Part shown: piece after piece, positions 61,257 through 64,000 of the stretch
Layout of the letters: each line of letters begins with the position of its first letter
Numbering within the stretch: the stretch's first letter is position 1
From: Spirosoma rhododendri
GTDB lineage: Bacteria > Bacteroidota > Bacteroidia > Cytophagales > Spirosomataceae
Direction of reading: 5' to 3'
Assembly (NCBI RefSeq): GCF_012849055.1
Contig: NZ_CP051677.1
Location: 1,433,501-1,497,500 of the forward strand
Length of the DNA: 64,000 bases
Position numbers and translations under genes: made by a program
The notes under the pieces: generated by a model
What the model saw: only the letters and a program-made list of their open reading frames with translations
Database searches by the model: none
What the model was told of the DNA's origin: nothing

Positions 61257-64000
61257 TTATAATTCGACGATCGAAACCCGACTGTTGCCGTCATTTCCTT
61301 TCTCGATTTGAATCTGAACGCTGATACGCTCCTTTATTTCGTGACGGTGCGAAATGATACCGATCGTTTTCTGACTATCCTGCTGAAGTTTCTCGAGCAT
61401 CGCCACCGCCATATCCAGCGCTTCGGGGTCCAATGTCCCGAATCCCTCGTCGATGAATAGACTGTCGATCTGAATATTTTGCGATGCCAGATCGGATAAG
61501 GCCAATGCCAGCCCCAAGCTGAGCGTAAACGTTTCGCCACCCGACAGGCTTGTCACCGTACGCTCTGCCCCACCCTGGTACTGATCCAGCACAAAGAGTT
61601 CGTCCTGCCCGTCTCGTGGCTTCAGAATCAGATACCGGTCCGACAGGTCGCGCAGGCGTTGGTTGGCCAGGCCGATTAACTGTGATAGCGTGAGCCCCTG
61701 CGCGAATCGACTGTACTCGTCTCCTCTGGCGCTACCGATCAGCCGGTTCAGTTCACGCCAAGGCATGGCCGCGTCGTCCAGCTTTTTCAAGTCGCTAAGC
61801 AGGGTTTTGTGCCGCTTGTGTTCCGTTGCATCGGCATCGAGCGCCTGTTTGATCTTGCCCAATTGCTCTGTCTGCTGCCGTAACTCCTTATCACGTTCAC
61901 TAATAAGCTGCCGAATCTGATCAGAAGGCAAGTCGGTTTGGCGGGCTTCCACCAGGGCCTGCCGACGTTGATCGGCGTCGGTACGGTTGGCCGTCAGTTG
62001 CGTTGCTTCATCCGCGAGCTGCTGCTTTTCGGCCTGTAACCGGCGGAGCGTGTCCATGTCCAGCAGTTGCTGACGCGCCGTCTGTATATCCGATAAACCC
62101 CGGCTCTGCAATACAGGCTGAAGCTGACTGTGCAGTTCGGTAGTCTGCTGCCCGGCGTTACTCAGCGCTACAGTAGCTTGCTGGCGCAATCCCTCCTGCG
62201 TCGCCAGACCAGAACGAACCGTTGTAAAGCGATTCGTCAATTGATCACATGCAGTTTTGACGTCATTCCCGGTAAAAAGCTGATTGCGTTCTTCGGTCAG
62301 CCGTTCTACCTGATGTTGCGTTGTGTGCAGTGCGGCCAGGTCGTCGGTTAGTTGCCGCAACACCCTGTCCTGCTCCCACAGCGAAAGCAAGGTCGTCAAC
62401 TCTTCCCGCTGCACGTGTATATGCTGTTGCTGATCGGTCAAAAACTCCGGCTGCATGTTTTCGTCGAGGTCCAGCGCAATCAGCTCTTCGGCGATCGTTT
62501 GCCGATTATCCTTGTATTCGTTGCGCAGAATAAGCCGTTGGTTATCGAGACTCTTTTGGGTAGACTCAGATTGAATGATCGTTTTGGTTAACTGCTCACT
62601 ATCAGTACGCTTTGTCTTTACATCGGCTTGCACCACTTGTAGTTCAACCTCAATTAAACCGGTCCGCTGAATATATTGGTGGGCATAAGGATGATGGGTC
62701 GCACCACACAGCGGGCACGCTTCCCCGGCTACTAGGCTTTTCCGTAACTCATCCAGATTAGCCTCTCGCGCCAGCTTAATCTTCTGCGCGTCAAGCTCCT
62801 TTTGCTTAACTTCCAGCGTAGTCAGCTCTTCAAGGAGTTTGTTGAGGGCAGGGCGCTGACTATCAATCGTTACCTGGTACGCATCGACTTGTTTCTTTAG
62901 ATTGAGGCCTTCCGTCAATCGCTTCTGCTGATCTTTTTGCAGTTGAATTAGTCGCTCCAGCTTTTTCTCCTGATCGATAAGGCGTTCGATTTCGTGCTGA
63001 ACCTGCTCAGACGTTTCCAGTGCCGCGTACTCTTCCTCGAGCTTGACCAACTGTTGCCCGACCTGACGTTTCCGCTCGCTAACCTGCTCGTCCATCACAA
63101 CCAGATTGTCAAGCCGCAGCGAGCGGAACCACTTGTCGGTGGCCTGTTTGATGGTGTGCGCCAGTCGCTGCTGGGGAGAATTGGCGTTTTTGCGCTCCTG
63201 ATCGATCTGCTGCGTCAACGACAGAACCCGCTCCCGGAAGTCGGTAACCTGGGCAATCAGCGTATGCTCCGACAGGGCCGGCTGATGCGTCAGCTGTTGC
63301 GCCGTTGTCAGAACGGTTTCTAACTCATTGTGTAAGCCCTGTATAGCCTGTTCTGCCCGTTGCTGATCGCCCTGTGCCCGTTGCAGCGTACCTTCTGCGT
63401 GGCTCAGATTGCTGAACAACTCCGTCAGGTCAGCCACGTGGCTGTGCCGTTCGAGCCGTTCGGCGTCAGGGGCAAAACGAACCTGTTTGTCGGCGGCCTC
63501 CTGCTGTTTTCTGCCCAGCCGCGCAATGTCTTTATCTAGCGCTTCCTGTTGCTCTGCCCGCTTGGCTTCGTCCCGGTAAAACGTTAGCTCGTCGGTCAGG
63601 GTCGTCAGGCGTGCGTCGATGGTCTGTTTCGTTGTTTTGAGCTCGCTTAGCTGCTCGGCAGTCAGTAGCTGCACCAATTCGACCGCCTGTTGCTTCTCCC
63701 GAAGGTTTTCTTCGTAAAGCTTATTCTGCGTGTGGGCCCGCTGACTAAGCCGACGGTAAATATCGGTACCCGTAATTTGCTCAAGCAACTTACTCCGCTC
63801 CCCGGCCGACGCCCGCAGAAATTTGTCGAATGCTCCCTGCGCCAGCACCATCGACCGAATAAACTGCTCGTACGTCAGACCGATCTTCGTAGTGTTGAAA
63901 CCAGGTACCTCCCGCTTCTTTTCGGTGAGCAGTTTTTCATCAGGTAACTCGGCTACTTCCATCTCGTAGTCGTTCCAGTTACCGTTGCGGTTTTTATTGA
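61257..64000 (-). CDS. sbcC: Exonuclease subunit SbcC (5' end outside the window)
   Basis: ATPase subunit of the SbcCD (Mre11/Rad50-like) nuclease for hairpins and double-strand ends. At least 914 codons are visible and the frame is open to the right edge (NRNGNWNDYEMEVAE), so the N-terminal Walker A part is missing. A long antiparallel coiled coil surrounds the zinc hook CPLCGATHHPY. At the C-terminus come the ABC signature LSGGETFTLSLGL and Walker B LFIDEGFGTLD. Its partner sbcD is not in the window and may lie further right. Confidence 0.93.
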   Translation of the reverse strand, partial: NKNRNGNWNDYEMEVAELPDEKLLTEKKREVPGFNTTKIGLTYEQFIRSMVLAQGAFDKFLRASAGERSKLLEQITGTDIYRRLSQRAHTQNKLYEENLREKQQAVELVQLLTAEQLSELKTTKQTIDARLTTLTDELTFYRDEAKRAEQQEALDKDIARLGRKQQEAADKQVRFAPDAERLERHSHVADLTELFSNLSHAEGTLQRAQGDQQRAEQAIQGLHNELETVLTTAQQLTHQPALSEHTLIAQVTDFRERVLSLTQQIDQERKNANSPQQRLAHTIKQATDKWFRSLRLDNLVVMDEQVSERKRQVGQQLVKLEEEYAALETSEQVQHEIERLIDQEKKLERLIQLQKDQQKRLTEGLNLKKQVDAYQVTIDSQRPALNKLLEELTTLEVKQKELDAQKIKLAREANLDELRKSLVAGEACPLCGATHHPYAHQYIQRTGLIEVELQVVQADVKTKRTDSEQLTKTIIQSESTQKSLDNQRLILRNEYKDNRQTIAEELIALDLDENMQPEFLTDQQQHIHVQREELTTLLSLWEQDRVLRQLTDDLAALHTTQHQVERLTEERNQLFTGNDVKTACDQLTNRFTTVRSGLATQEGLRQQATVALSNAGQQTTELHSQLQPVLQSRGLSDIQTARQQLLDMDTLRRLQAEKQQLADEATQLTANRTDADQRRQALVEARQTDLPSDQIRQLISERDKELRQQTEQLGKIKQALDADATEHKRHKTLLSDLKKLDDAAMPWRELNRLIGSARGDEYSRFAQGLTLSQLIGLANQRLRDLSDRYLILKPRDGQDELFVLDQYQGGAERTVTSLSGGETFTLSLGLALALSDLASQNIQIDSLFIDEGFGTLDPEALDMAVAMLEKLQQDSQKTIGIISHRHEIKERISVQIQIEKGNDGNSRVSIVEL

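Overview
The window looks like a chromosomal segment of a Bacteroidota bacterium of the Cytophagales, close to Spirosoma and its relatives. The signs are a type IX secretion C-terminal domain, two TonB-dependent receptors with carboxypeptidase-like N-terminal domains, ECF sigma/anti-sigma pairs followed by outer-membrane barrels, DUF349, DUF2141 and DUF4097-like proteins, and promoters of the TTG-N17-21-TAnnTTTG type with little Shine-Dalgarno sequence. The genus is inferred from gene content and style, not from a marker gene. No prophage, IS element, CRISPR array or plasmid function is visible, so this is ordinary core chromosome with small accessory insertions.

Layout. 1-2.5 kb: typA and a small membrane protein. 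2.5-6.4 kb (minus): an ECF sigma operon with an anti-sigma/beta-barrel chimera, a lipoprotein serpin and a small lipoprotein. 6.5-9.5 kb: a large periplasmic PVC-type dehydrogenase with a C-terminal cytochrome c. 9.6-18.1 kb (minus): trpE-G-D-C-F, a PIN toxin/antitoxin pair, trpB-A, hisIE and a holin-like membrane protein. In front of trpE lies a complete transcription attenuator with an 11-residue leader peptide holding three consecutive Trp codons. 18.2 kb: tRNA-Pro(CGG) and an alpha/beta hydrolase. 19.2-23.8 kb: a second ECF sigma/anti-sigma operon with a DUF4097-like protein and two outer-membrane barrels. 23.8-28.4 kb (minus): SDR, gluconate-dehydrogenase-subunit-3-like, GMC oxidoreductase and GH1-like genes, a possible sugar-oxidation cluster. 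28.6-38.9 kb: DUF2141, RecQ, a T9SS-exported metalloprotease, PBP4-type DD-peptidase, an APC permease, the CrcB fluoride channel and an M14 carboxypeptidase. 39-43.7 kb: a TonB receptor and IPT/beta-helix lipoprotein pair. 44-46.5 kb (minus): a TonB receptor under a TPP riboswitch. 46.6-51.7 kb: DUF4926, TPR, ribH, lysC, MNT/HEPN pair and serS. 51.7-64 kb: DUF349, ettA, aminotransferase IV, isoaspartyl peptidase, KdsC-like phosphatase, an rRNA m5C methyltransferase, hydrolase, fabI and a truncated sbcC running off the right edge.

Two things stand out. First, the trp leader is readable base by base: leader peptide, antiterminator and terminator are all present and mutually exclusive. Second, five genes (serpin, PVC dehydrogenase/cytochrome, hisIE, crcB, TonB receptor) are each broken by exactly one missing base, mostly in short homopolymers, and each becomes a normal-length family member when one base is restored. 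This points to a systematic sequencing or assembly undercall rather than five pseudogenes. In addition, several intergenic gaps between co-directional genes are filled almost exactly by palindromic repeats of different families.
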